A DNA stretch of 64,000 nucleotides from an uncultured Acidobacteriia bacterium (GTDB lineage: Bacteria > Acidobacteriota > Terriglobia > Bryobacterales > Bryobacteraceae), in the NCBI GenBank assembly GCA_903881085.1, contig CAIRSA010000194.1, positions 1 to 64,000 of the forward strand, given 5' to 3'. The notes below the pieces were generated by a model. That model did not search any database. It was not told the DNA's origin and worked only from the letters and a program-made list of their open reading frames with translations. How positions within the stretch are numbered: position 1 is the stretch's first letter; each line of letters begins with the position of its first letter. Both the position numbers and the translations under genes were made by a program. Positions 42,712-51,426 of this stretch are shown here, piece by piece.

Positions 42712-43338
42712 TTAAGCTAACAGAAACTTCGCCGCCTCTGTCCACATGGCGTCCATTACATCGGTCAATTCGTGGCCGGACTGGAATTCCACCAGCCGCG
42801 CCTGCGGGTGCGTTGCCACGAAACGCCGGGAATTTTCCACCGGTACCACGTCGTCGTTCAGCCCGTGAAAAATCAGCGTGGGCGGTTGCGCGTCAGGATA
42901 TTCGTCATATTGCGCGCCGTCTTCGATTAGTGCGTAGCCGACGCTGCGCATGCGCTGCTCCCCGTAATGGAAGAACTCCAGTTTGCCCTGTTTGCGCCAC
43001 TCGTCCATCTTGTTTTCGCCCATCGCGTCAGGCCAGCGGCTCAGGAAACCGAACGCCGGCGCCATCAAAACAAGCTGCCGCACTTCGGGGTGACGGGCTG
43101 CGTACAAGGCCGCCAGATAGCCGCCCATGCTCGAGCCGATGATCGACACCGGCCGCCCTGCCGCCACCTCCGTAATCACTTCCAACTGTCCGCTCAGCGT
43201 CAGGTTTTCAAAGCCGTCACGCGCCAGGTCGGGCACATCGACACGCGCGCCGCCCTCTCGCAGCTTCGCTGCAAAAAACTGGGCCTTGCGCGAGCTTGGG
43301 CCGCTGGCGAAGCCGTGCAGGTAAATATAGTCCGTCAC
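42712..43338 (-). CDS. Small alpha/beta-hydrolase esterase (YqiA-like)
   Basis: 208 residues from a GTG start that overlaps the previous stop by one base (TAGTG). The start YIYLHGFASGPSSRKAQFF and the nucleophile elbow GSSMGGYLA fit the YqiA/YcfP esterase group; the acid and base residues are in FHGLNDDVVP and QSGHELTD. Expected to be a cytosolic esterase of unknown substrate. It lies between a secreted unknown and the RfaE2 gene. Confidence 0.85.
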   Translation of the reverse strand: MTDYIYLHGFASGPSSRKAQFFAAKLREGGARVDVPDLARDGFENLTLSGQLEVITEVAAGRPVSIIGSSMGGYLAALYAARHPEVRQLVLMAPAFGFLSRWPDAMGENKMDEWRKQGKLEFFHYGEQRMRSVGYALIEDGAQYDEYPDAQPPTLIFHGLNDDVVPVENSRRFVATHPQARLVEFQSGHELTDVMDAMWTEAAKFLLA

Positions 43339-44240
43339 TATTTGGGCATCTCCGGCACTTCTGTGAATTTGATCTCCGTGCTGGCGGCGAACTTGCGGAA
43401 CGGGGTGTACTCGTAGCGGTTTTCGGTCTTCAGGATTTTGTTCACAATCTCCTGATGCTTCACCGCCGCCGGCGCCAGAGTCCCAAACGGTGTCTGAATG
43501 TAATCGACACTGGCGGTATGCAGAGTCACCGTTTCGTCCTTCTTCTGTTCGCTGGAAAGAGAGATCTTCAGCGGAAGCAAATCACTTTTGCGCACCCATA
43601 TTTCGCCGGTTAATTCTGCCTTATTCGCTGAATTTCCCTGATAAATGGTTAATTCCCCTGGGCCGGATTGTTGGCTGAAGCGGATTACCAGTGCTTCGTC
43701 CGGGCCGGATCGTGTTTCGCCCTTCAGTTCGAACTTGTACTTGGCCAGGTTGCGGCGGCGGAATTGCAAAATGATCTGTCCGAAATCAACCGCTGCGCCG
43801 ATCAGGCCGTGCTTTTCGAAGTCCTGAATCAGCTTCCTCTTTGCCCGCTCGCTGTCGGACTTCAGGCCCAATGTCAAAGTTTCACGCGCTTTTTCCACGC
43901 TTTCCACTTTCTTTGTATCGACGCTGACCACGCGACGCATTTCCCTGACTACGCCCGGCGAGCCCTGCAGCGTAGCGAACGCATATTCTGAGACCAACAC
44001 ACGCTCCTGGTAAATCATCGGCGGAGGCTTCAGCGCCTCAGCCCCAATCCGCGGCCGGAAGCGCGCGTTCGAGCGAAGCGCACGCTGATGCAGGGTTTCG
44101 TCGCTAATCATGAGCGGCGCTTCACGCGCAAAGACCTCGGCTTCCTCGCTCAGCCGGTTCAGCGCGCGCGTGAGTGTGTCCTGCGGTTGGGCCGCACAAA
44201 TGCCCAGCAAAAACGCCACCGCAATCACGAATTGTCCCAT
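43338..44240 (-). CDS. Secreted protein of unknown function
   Basis: 300 residues. A short signal peptide (MGQFVIAVAFLLGICAAQPQ) is followed by an alpha-helical part with RALNRLSEEAEVFAREAPLMIS, then beta-rich sequence containing KGETRSGPDEALVIRFSQQSGPG and GEIWVRKSDLLPLKIS. The latter resembles outer-membrane-lipoprotein sorting (LolA-like) or DUF-type beta folds that measure a modified lipid, but I do not assign a family. It diverges from the M20 peptidase with 28 bases between the starts. Confidence 0.65.
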   Translation of the reverse strand: MGQFVIAVAFLLGICAAQPQDTLTRALNRLSEEAEVFAREAPLMISDETLHQRALRSNARFRPRIGAEALKPPPMIYQERVLVSEYAFATLQGSPGVVREMRRVVSVDTKKVESVEKARETLTLGLKSDSERAKRKLIQDFEKHGLIGAAVDFGQIILQFRRRNLAKYKFELKGETRSGPDEALVIRFSQQSGPGELTIYQGNSANKAELTGEIWVRKSDLLPLKISLSSEQKKDETVTLHTASVDYIQTPFGTLAPAAVKHQEIVNKILKTENRYEYTPFRKFAASTEIKFTEVPEMPK

Positions 44241-44268
44241 ACAAGAATTGTAGCGTTACTGTGAAGCT

Positions 44269-45615
44269 ATGCGATCCTCCGATCAGATTCTCGACACGCT
44301 GTGCGGCTTCCTGCGCATCCCCAGCGTGAGTACAGACCCGGCCCACGCGGCCGACGTCCGTCGCGCAGCGGAATTTGTACGCCAGCATCTGATAGGCTCG
44401 GGCCTCAGCGGCGCGCGCCTCATCGAACACACGGGCAACCATCCGCTGGTCTTCGGCGAATGGCTCGGCGCGGAAGGCAAGCCCACGCTCCTGCTCTACG
44501 GACACTACGATGTGCAGCCTCCAGACCCGCTGAATGAATGGACCACGCCGCCCTTCGAGCCTGCCATCCGCAATCAGAACATTTACGCCCGCGGAGCTTG
44601 CGACGATAAGGGCCAGACGCTGATTCTGCTCGAAGCCGTGCGCCGCTTGATGGACCGCGACGGCCGCCTGCCCATCAATGTGAAGTTCCTCATCGAAGGC
44701 GAAGAGGAAGTCGGCGGCGAGCACATCTCGGCGCTGGTCGAATCGAAGCCTGACTTTTTGAAAGCCGACGCCGCAGTCATCTGCGATACCGAAATGTTCG
44801 CCGCCGGCATTCCCACTCTATGCGTCGGGCTGCGCGGCATCGTCTACGGCGAACTCACCGTCACCGGCGCTGATCACGATCTGCACTCCGGCGTCTACGG
44901 CGGCGCCGCGCCGAACCCGATCATGGCGATTGCCGAAATTCTAACCGCGCTGAAGGACCGCGACGGCCACATTCTGATTCCGCGCTTCTACGACCACGTT
45001 GTGCCGCCCTCGCAGGATGAACTCGACGCCTGGCATTCGCTACCGTTCGATGAAAAGGAGTATCTGAAGACCGAGGTCGGCTCGACGACACTTACCGGCG
45101 AACCCGGTTTCAGCGTAATTGAGCGCACCTGGGCCCGGCCCACTGTGGAAGTGCACGGCATCCGCGGCGGCTTTATCGGCGAGGGTGCGAAGACCGTAAT
45201 CCCCGCCCGCGCAGTGGCCAAGTTGAGCATGCGTCTGGTCGCCAATCAGGACCCGGCCGAATGCACGCGCCTGTTGCAGGAGGCGGTCGCCGAGGTCTGC
45301 CCGCGCGGCGTTACTGCCGAGTACAAAGCGATCCATTCCGGCGCGCCGTCGCTGGTGAATACCGATAACGAGTTCATCAGTAAGTCCGCCGCGGCCATGG
45401 CCGAAGTGTTCGGCCGCAAGACGGTCTTCATCCGCAGCGGCGGTTCAATTCCGATCACCGGGCTGTTCGATAAGCACCTGGGCATTCCCAGCGTGATGAT
45501 GGGCTTCGGCCTGCCCGATGATAACCTCCACGCCCCGAATGAGAAGTTCCATCTGCCGAATTTGTATCTGGGGATTGACGCGATGGTAAAGTATTTTGAG
45601 TTACTGGGCCGTTAG
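44269..45615 (+). CDS. M20-family dipeptidase
   Basis: 448 residues. The metal and catalytic residues are seen: His/Asp in LYGHYDVQPPD, Asp in RGACDDKGQ, Glu pair in IEGEEEVGGEH, Asp in ICDTEM and the last His in DNLHAPNEKF. The middle dimerisation domain is inserted as usual. It cleaves dipeptides, probably in the cytoplasm (no signal peptide). It stands alone on the plus strand. Confidence 0.92.
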   Translation: MRSSDQILDTLCGFLRIPSVSTDPAHAADVRRAAEFVRQHLIGSGLSGARLIEHTGNHPLVFGEWLGAEGKPTLLLYGHYDVQPPDPLNEWTTPPFEPAIRNQNIYARGACDDKGQTLILLEAVRRLMDRDGRLPINVKFLIEGEEEVGGEHISALVESKPDFLKADAAVICDTEMFAAGIPTLCVGLRGIVYGELTVTGADHDLHSGVYGGAAPNPIMAIAEILTALKDRDGHILIPRFYDHVVPPSQDELDAWHSLPFDEKEYLKTEVGSTTLTGEPGFSVIERTWARPTVEVHGIRGGFIGEGAKTVIPARAVAKLSMRLVANQDPAECTRLLQEAVAEVCPRGVTAEYKAIHSGAPSLVNTDNEFISKSAAAMAEVFGRKTVFIRSGGSIPITGLFDKHLGIPSVMMGFGLPDDNLHAPNEKFHLPNLYLGIDAMVKYFELLGR

Positions 45616-45625
45616 TTCGTGGGTG

Positions 45626-45646
45626 GCGCAGGCGATTCGCCTGTGC
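45626..45646. repeat. 21-bp intergenic palindrome after the M20 gene
   Basis: Arms GCGCAGGCGA and TCGCCTGTGC around a T (one GU/GT pair). It lies 11 bases after the stop, with AAAA following, so weak terminator function is possible. It shares the AGGCG core with 4502-4522. The remaining 180 bases up to the M28 gene show no gene; a T-poor GATTGTCTC/GAGACAATC pair also occurs near 45740-45761. Confidence 0.65.
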
Positions 45647-45829
45647 AAAAACTAACTATTCACACTTTCAGTATTGCACGAGCTGATTGATTCAGCTCGG
45701 CATCGATCTGGCACCAATATAAATGTGGCGGGACGATTGTCTCTACGCTGTAGAGACAATCTGATTCTCGCTTCAATCCCCGAAAGAGTCTTTACGGGCT
45801 CCGTTTATCGAGGCTTCATCCCTCCCCCC

Positions 45830-47179
45830 CTACTTCAACTCCCCCTGCACATACGCCGACACCAAACTGGCATTCCCATCCTTATCGATCGCCTTGACTC
45901 CCAACACCACGTTATCGATCGAAAGATTCGGAATCGTATACTCACTCACATCTCCCACGTAAATCTCGCGCTCCCAAACCGGTGAAACGGTCGACCGCAC
46001 CACCACCGCAAAGCCGGCCAGATCGGGCTCGCGATTCGTCACCGTCCACTTCATCACCGCGTCATAACCCGACTTACCCCGCGCCAGGTTGGCCGTGACG
46101 GTCGTCTTCCCCTCGCGTGTCCGCTCCCGCGTAACCACCGGCGGCCGAGGCGCCAGCGCCAGGCTCGCCAGCGCGGCCGCATTCACACGCGCCGCCAGCG
46201 CCGTATAAGGCACAGAAGCCCCGGCAAAAGTATCCTTCGGCGAATGCTGATTGGCGAAGAATTCGGCCGGTGTCGTCAACCGCACCCCGGCGAAGCCCTC
46301 CTCGTGAAATCCGGTCTGGTCGCCATTCCGCGCGAAGCGGTCCTGACGCAGCACCAGATCCACCCTCATATCCGGCACATAGCGCTCACCCGTCTCCTTC
46401 ACATATCGCGCCAGCGACCGCGACGTGGAATCCAACGGATCGGGCGAAAAGACATGCAGCACATGATTCGCCGAATGCCCATTGCCCGAAACGTCACTGC
46501 CAATAATGTCGTTGTTCAGCACGGCCTCAATATCGAGCTTCTTTTCGCGCGCCATCTTCGCGTAATGGCGGCTGCCAACCAATCCCATCTCCTCGCCGCT
46601 GAAAGCAATAAATAAAATGGATTTATCGAACTCGTACCGGCTCAGCACGCGCGCCAGTTCCATCACCGCCGCCGTGCCGCTGCCATCATCCACCACCCCC
46701 GGAGCCACCGGCGTTTCAGCCGTGGCGACCCAGTCCACCGAATCCATATCGTCCGCCGACTTACCCGGCTTGCGCACCAGATTCAACGAATCGTAGTGCG
46801 CGGAGATCACAACATACCGGTCCTTATCTCGCTTGCCGGGCAGCAGCGCCACGATGTTTGTAAGCTCCGCGTCACGCACAATGCGCGGAGTCTTCTTCAC
46901 CGGAAACGTGTCGAGCGAGATCTCCAATCGCGGACTGTAACTCTTAAATTCGTCAACAATCCATCGCCGTGCCGCGCCAATGCCTTTCGCCGGGTCGTCC
47001 TGCGGCGAAAGCACGTGGCGGCTGCCGAATGCCTCCAAACGTTTCATCGTCGCCGCGATGTGCTCCTCGCTTAGTGCGGCGACGATCTTTTCAATCATTG
47101 GATTCCGCGCCTCGGCGGAGTAGGCTTGCGCCATCCCGCCGATGCACAGCAGAGTAACTGCTAACTGAGAACGGTTCAT
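45830..47179 (-). CDS. Secreted M28-family zinc aminopeptidase
   Basis: 449 residues with a signal peptide (MNRSQLAVTLLCIGGMAQAYS). Two-zinc ligands: His/Asp in VISAHYDSL, Asp in GVVDDGSGTAAV, Glu/Glu in FSGEEMGLVGS, Asp in NNDIIGSD and His in TGFHEEGFAG. A C-terminal beta domain of about 100 residues with Ig-like character (YDAVMKWTVTNREPDLAGFAVVVR) is added. It degrades exported peptides. Its start lies 2 bases after the stop codon of a receptor remnant. Confidence 0.9.
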   Translation of the reverse strand: MNRSQLAVTLLCIGGMAQAYSAEARNPMIEKIVAALSEEHIAATMKRLEAFGSRHVLSPQDDPAKGIGAARRWIVDEFKSYSPRLEISLDTFPVKKTPRIVRDAELTNIVALLPGKRDKDRYVVISAHYDSLNLVRKPGKSADDMDSVDWVATAETPVAPGVVDDGSGTAAVMELARVLSRYEFDKSILFIAFSGEEMGLVGSRHYAKMAREKKLDIEAVLNNDIIGSDVSGNGHSANHVLHVFSPDPLDSTSRSLARYVKETGERYVPDMRVDLVLRQDRFARNGDQTGFHEEGFAGVRLTTPAEFFANQHSPKDTFAGASVPYTALAARVNAAALASLALAPRPPVVTRERTREGKTTVTANLARGKSGYDAVMKWTVTNREPDLAGFAVVVRSTVSPVWEREIYVGDVSEYTIPNLSIDNVVLGVKAIDKDGNASLVSAYVQGELK

Positions 47180-47180
47180 A

Positions 47181-47321
47181 TTAGAAAATCAGCTTAAGCC
47201 CTATTTGAATTTGCCGCGAACTGCCCAGATCGCCACGTGTAGTAGGCGTCGATGTAATCTGCCCAAACGTAGCAGCCGTCAACGACTTGGGTGGCTGGTT
47301 GAGTAACGTGAAACCGAACTT
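47181..47321 (-). pseudogene. C-terminal remnant of an Oar-like TonB-dependent receptor
   Basis: The minus-strand frame ending in TAA at 47181-47183 encodes 46 residues that read as the end of an Oar-type barrel: FTLLNQPP in place of FNALNHP, TAATFGQITSTPTTRG, and the terminal SSRQIQIGLKLIF. The two intact receptors in the window end in similar aromatic strands. No start codon or upstream part is present; sequence beyond 47321 does not continue the similarity. The other reading frames here only give shadows. This looks like a deleted receptor gene, leaving its last two strands beside the peptidase gene. Confidence 0.7.
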
Positions 47322-47409
47322 TAACAGATAGGATAACAGGAAATTGTGCGGTGGCCACAATGCAATCCATCCACCTGACCCGCGCTGCGGCCTTCATGCC
47401 ACACTAAAG

Positions 47410-47853
47410 ATGATGATGCCTTCCAACCTCGAGCGTGCGAATCTTCTACGTGAACAGGGCGAACAGGCCCGTGCCCGCAACGATCTGCCGCTGGCGCAAG
47501 ACTGTTACGAAAAGGCGGTGGCCTTACTGAGAGACAGCGGCGATCCGCTGCGCTTCGCCCACACGATCCGCCACTTGGGCGATGTTCTGGCTGAGCAACA
47601 TGCAAAGGAAGCAGAAGCATGTTTTATTGAAGCCCTGGTCCTCTACCGCGCCCATCGCCCATCGCTCCACACGGCCAACGCAATCCGCTCCTACGCCCTC
47701 CTGCTATCCGAGACCGGCCGACACACCGAAGCCCGCCCGCTGTGGCACGAAGCGGAGTTGTTGTACCAAGCCCATGCCATCGAAGCGGGTGTCGAAGAAT
47801 GTCGCCAGCGACGTGGCGCAGAGTCCCACTCCAATGTCACTTACATTGACTAG
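47410..47853 (+). CDS. Tetratricopeptide-repeat protein
   Basis: 147 residues from the first of three consecutive ATG at 47410; an upstream ATG at 47344 would run into unrelated sequence. Three TPR-like helix pairs: LREQGEQARARNDLPLAQDCYEKAVALL, IRHLGDVLAEQHAKEAEACFIEALVLY and IRSYALLLSETGRHTEARPLWHEAELLY. Probably a cytosolic protein-protein adaptor. It stands between the receptor remnant and an intact receptor; partner unknown. Confidence 0.75.
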   Translation: MMMPSNLERANLLREQGEQARARNDLPLAQDCYEKAVALLRDSGDPLRFAHTIRHLGDVLAEQHAKEAEACFIEALVLYRAHRPSLHTANAIRSYALLLSETGRHTEARPLWHEAELLYQAHAIEAGVEECRQRRGAESHSNVTYID

Positions 47854-47868
47854 AACGACACGTCGCAT

Positions 47869-47926
47869 TTGGGGTCTGACACCTTTTTTCGGCCGTTTTC
47901 GCCGAAAATGGGCTGTCTGACCCCAA
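47869..47926. repeat. REP-like inverted repeat with inner hairpin
   Basis: Outer arms TTGGGGTCTGACA (47869-47881) and TGTCTGACCCCAA (47914-47926) match with one mismatch. The inner part holds TTTCGGC and GCCGAAA. It lies 15 bases after the TPR stop. The GGGGTCTGAC motif is typical of REP/RAYT-mobilised palindromes. The remaining 180 bases to the receptor gene show no gene and only a TACAAT at 48094-48099 near the start. Confidence 0.7.
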
Positions 47927-48104
47927 TTGCCCCACACCGCAATTCCCCAATGAACCGCTCACCAAATCGGGGCCTCGCCACAAAAGTGCCTGCGCCACGC
48001 GAGCCCGCGCAGTCAATGTGAAGTTATTTTTGTGTGGTCCCTATGTGAGTAGTTCCGCCACTCTCCTTTCATGCGCCTTGCATCGCCAGGTTGTACAATA
48101 TGAC

Positions 48105-51100
48105 ATGCTTCAATTCCTGGGTCTGTTGCTTACTGTGGTCTCCTACGCACAGGAAGTCACTGGTACAATCGGCGGACGAGTGCTCGATGCAAACAGCGCC
48201 GCCATCGCCAACGCCGAAGTCATCGCTACACATGTCGAAACCGGAGCTGTGCGCAAACTGCGTACGGATGCCAATGGCAGTTTCCTCATCCCTTCCATGC
48301 GAATCGGAGAGTATCAGCTGAGCGCCTCGCACACCGGCTTCAAGAGATCGGTGCGAAACGGCATCGACCTCCACATCAGCGATCACCTCGACATCGATCT
48401 GCAACTGCAAGTCGGCGATGTAACGCAGGAGGTCACCGTGAACGCCGGCGTCTCGCAGGTGGAGACGGAAACCTCCGAGCAGGGCGGCTTGATTTCCGGT
48501 GATCAGGTTCGCGAACTGCAGTTGAACGGCCGCTCCTTTATGACGCTGCTGGAACTGCTACCTGGCGTCGCCAGCGACATGGCGGACCGCACCGATCCCA
48601 ACAGCACACCCTCGGTGTCCATCAATGGCGCGCGCAGTTCGTCCTCGAACTTCACCATCGATGGCGGCAGCAACTCTGACCTGATCGTGGGCAGCGGATC
48701 ATTGAACACCTTCACTTCCGTCGAGACCATCGCCGAATTCAAAGTGATTACCTCCGCCTTTGCCGCCGAGTACGGCCGCGGCGGATTCTCGCAGGTGAAC
48801 GTGGTGACGCGCGGCGGCGCCAAACAGTTCCACGGCTCAGTTTTCGAATTCGTGCGCAACGATGCGTTTGACGCGCACGACTTCATCACCCACCAGGTGC
48901 TTCCGTTGAAGCTCAACAACTTCGGATATACCTTTAGCGGCCCCGTGGTTTTGCCGCACTATAACTCCGGGCGTCAGAAGACCTTTTTCTTCTTCACGCA
49001 GGAATTCAATCTGCTTTCGACCCGCGGCGATGCCGTGAACACGCTGGTACCGACGCCGCAGAACAAGGCGGGGAATTTCGTCGGCAAGACCATCGTCGAC
49101 CCGGACAACAAGAATCTGGCCTTTCCGGGTTCCATCATACCTGCTTCGCGCCTGGACCCGAATGCCGTAAAGCTGCTGGCGCTTTATCCGGATCCTAACT
49201 TCTTCAATTCGGCCGCACTCAATTACACTTCAGCCCAGGCCAGTCACCAGAACTGGCGCGAAGAGATGCTGCGCATCGATCACCAGTTTTCCCCTGGATG
49301 GAAGCTGTATGGCCGCTATTCGCAGGACAGCATCGCGTTGTTCAATCCCTACGGTGGCACCGCGACTTCCTCCATCACCACGCGCTTTCCCGGCATCTCC
49401 GCCACCAACGTCAGCCGCCCTGGCCAGAACGTGGTGCTCAATATGACCAACGTCTTCAGCCAGCGTTTGCTCAACGAACTCAGTTTCACCTACGCCAGCC
49501 GCATGACCGATGAGAAGCCAGCATCTGACTTCGCCAATCGCGACAAACTCGGAATCAAGATTCCCGAGCTGTTTCCCGAAAACGATGGCAATGTGATCCC
49601 TATCATCACGTTGAACTCCAGCTATGCCACCATGAGCGTCGCCCGTGTCTATTTGAAAAAGTTGTTCAACCTTGAGATGTCAGATAACATGACGTTTATC
49701 AAGGGCAAGCATCAGTTCAAGTTCGGCGGAATCTATTCCTTCGGTGGAAATCGCGAAAATCCCAACGGCCCCGCCACCAATGGCAATTTCGGCTTCACCA
49801 CCGCCTTTTCGCGCGACCCGGTGGCCAACATGCTGCTGGGCTACGCCACCACTTACTCTGAGACTGAGCATTTTGTCGTGTCCCACGCTCGCTTCGGCAT
49901 GGCTGAGTTGTATGCGCAGGACGATTTTCGGGCTACTTCTCGACTTACTCTGAACTATGGCCTGCGTTATTCGATGTATCTGAATCCTTACGATACTTCG
50001 AACATACTTACCAACTTCCTGCCCGCCGTATACAACCTGGCGACGGCCCCCAAGATCAATCCTGCGAACGGCCAGCGCGTAGCAGGTACTGGCGATCCGC
50101 TGGATGGTGTTGTAGTCGCGGGTCAGAACTCTCCCTTCGGCAAGCGCGTCACCGGCAACAACTACAATCTGTTTGGACCCCGTTTCGGCTTTGCCTGGGA
50201 CATCTTTGGCGACCGCAAAACCTCGTTGCGTGGCGGCTACGGCATCTATTACACTCGGCCCTTCATCGGCACGTTTGTTAACAATTCGTTCGACAACCTG
50301 CCCTTTGCCCGCACGGTTACCATCAACAATCCGCTCTTTCGCGACCCCACCAACGGAGCGCTGGCACCGGAATCGACGCCCGCTTTAACCGCGCTGGGCG
50401 TTCCTATGAAGGCGCCGACCAATCAATCGTGGAGCATCGGAATCGATCGCGACCTGTTTAACCGCGCGGTGCTTCGCGTCAGCTATGTGGGCGCTGCTGG
50501 TACGCATCTGTTCCGTCCCAAGAACCTCAACGATCCGCCTCCGGGCCTTGCCGCCAAATTCGGGGTGAACGTGAATGCCGTGCGTCCGTTCCTGGGCTAC
50601 GGCGCCATCACGGTGCGCGAAAGCACGGGCCAGAGCCACTATCATTCGCTGCAGGTAAGCCTGAACAAGCGCATGACGAAGACCTTCTCCATGGGTATGG
50701 CTTACACCTGGGCCAAGAGCATCGACAATGCTTCGAGCGAACGCGGCGGGTCCGACATCCCGCCAGACTCCCGCGATGCCCGGCTGGAGCGCGGGCCTTC
50801 CGACTTTGATCGCACGCACGTTCTCACGGCGAATTATATCTATATGTTGCCCAAGCCGATGCAGAAGAACAGCTTGTTTGCCCCGGTCGTCAACGGCTGG
50901 CAGATTTCAGGCATCACTCGCATGTACAGCGGCAAGCCCTACGACGTGCAGCTTTCGGCCGACGTGGCAGGCATCGGCGCCACGCAGAATCAACGGCCCA
51001 ATATGATCGCCAATCCAGCCGGACCGCAAACCGCTGACCAATGGTGGAACCCCAATGCCTTTGGGCGTCCGGCCACAGGCACGTTCGGTAACATGGGACG

Positions 51101-51356
51101 CAACAGCCTGCGCGGGCCTGGGGTTCAGCGGTGGGATATTTCGTTGTTCAAGAATTTCGCCTTGAACGACAAGGGCCGTGTAGTGCAGTTCCGCGCCGAG
51201 GTTTTCAACGCGCTGAACCACCCGTCCTTCACGACCATCGGAACCGCTCTGACCACGACAGCCACCGGAGTAAATCCGAATGCCGCCAGCTTCGACGTAG
51301 TGACCGGCACCCGCGACGCACGCGAGATGCAATTCGCTGTTAAACTAACATTCTGA
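48105..51356 (+). CDS. Oar-like TonB-dependent receptor with carboxypeptidase-regulatory domain
   Basis: 1083 residues from the ATG at 48105 (MLQFLGLLLTVVSYAQ is the signal peptide); the earlier ATG at 48018 adds a non-signal stretch. The carboxypeptidase-regulatory-like domain is TGTIGGRVLDANSAAIANAEVIA to about 100, the plug has LQLNGRSFMTLLELLPG and FTIDGGSNSD, and the rest is a large beta barrel with GMAYTWAKSIDNASSERGG and QFRAEVFNALNHPSF near the end. Such receptors import large or complex ligands or transport proteins through the outer membrane with TonB energy. A two-hairpin palindrome follows. Confidence 0.9.
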   Translation: MLQFLGLLLTVVSYAQEVTGTIGGRVLDANSAAIANAEVIATHVETGAVRKLRTDANGSFLIPSMRIGEYQLSASHTGFKRSVRNGIDLHISDHLDIDLQLQVGDVTQEVTVNAGVSQVETETSEQGGLISGDQVRELQLNGRSFMTLLELLPGVASDMADRTDPNSTPSVSINGARSSSSNFTIDGGSNSDLIVGSGSLNTFTSVETIAEFKVITSAFAAEYGRGGFSQVNVVTRGGAKQFHGSVFEFVRNDAFDAHDFITHQVLPLKLNNFGYTFSGPVVLPHYNSGRQKTFFFFTQEFNLLSTRGDAVNTLVPTPQNKAGNFVGKTIVDPDNKNLAFPGSIIPASRLDPNAVKLLALYPDPNFFNSAALNYTSAQASHQNWREEMLRIDHQFSPGWKLYGRYSQDSIALFNPYGGTATSSITTRFPGISATNVSRPGQNVVLNMTNVFSQRLLNELSFTYASRMTDEKPASDFANRDKLGIKIPELFPENDGNVIPIITLNSSYATMSVARVYLKKLFNLEMSDNMTFIKGKHQFKFGGIYSFGGNRENPNGPATNGNFGFTTAFSRDPVANMLLGYATTYSETEHFVVSHARFGMAELYAQDDFRATSRLTLNYGLRYSMYLNPYDTSNILTNFLPAVYNLATAPKINPANGQRVAGTGDPLDGVVVAGQNSPFGKRVTGNNYNLFGPRFGFAWDIFGDRKTSLRGGYGIYYTRPFIGTFVNNSFDNLPFARTVTINNPLFRDPTNGALAPESTPALTALGVPMKAPTNQSWSIGIDRDLFNRAVLRVSYVGAAGTHLFRPKNLNDPPPGLAAKFGVNVNAVRPFLGYGAITVRESTGQSHYHSLQVSLNKRMTKTFSMGMAYTWAKSIDNASSERGGSDIPPDSRDARLERGPSDFDRTHVLTANYIYMLPKPMQKNSLFAPVVNGWQISGITRMYSGKPYDVQLSADVAGIGATQNQRPNMIANPAGPQTADQWWNPNAFGRPATGTFGNMGRNSLRGPGVQRWDISLFKNFALNDKGRVVQFRAEVFNALNHPSFTTIGTALTTTATGVNPNAASFDVVTGTRDAREMQFAVKLTF

Positions 51357-51362
51357 TGTAGG

Positions 51363-51398
51363 GCAGAATGGTATTCTGCGGGCGAGTGGTACTCGCCC
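51363..51398. repeat. Double hairpin after the receptor gene
   Basis: Two adjacent palindromes with GGT loops: GCAGAAT/ATTCTGC (51363-51379) and GGGCGAGT/ACTCGCCC (51380-51398). No T-tract. Located between the receptor stop and the amidohydrolase start. Confidence 0.75.
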
Positions 51399-51426
51399 AG
51401 CCCAACTAACTTGAATTGAATCCACC

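Noticed and set aside
47194..47397. 67-residue minus-strand frame after the M28 peptidase
   Set aside because: Out of frame with the receptor remnant that occupies the same bases; no family features.
48078..48099. TTGCAT and TACAAT before the receptor at 48105 as a promoter
   Set aside because: Spacing is only 10 bases and the start site would fall at the start codon.
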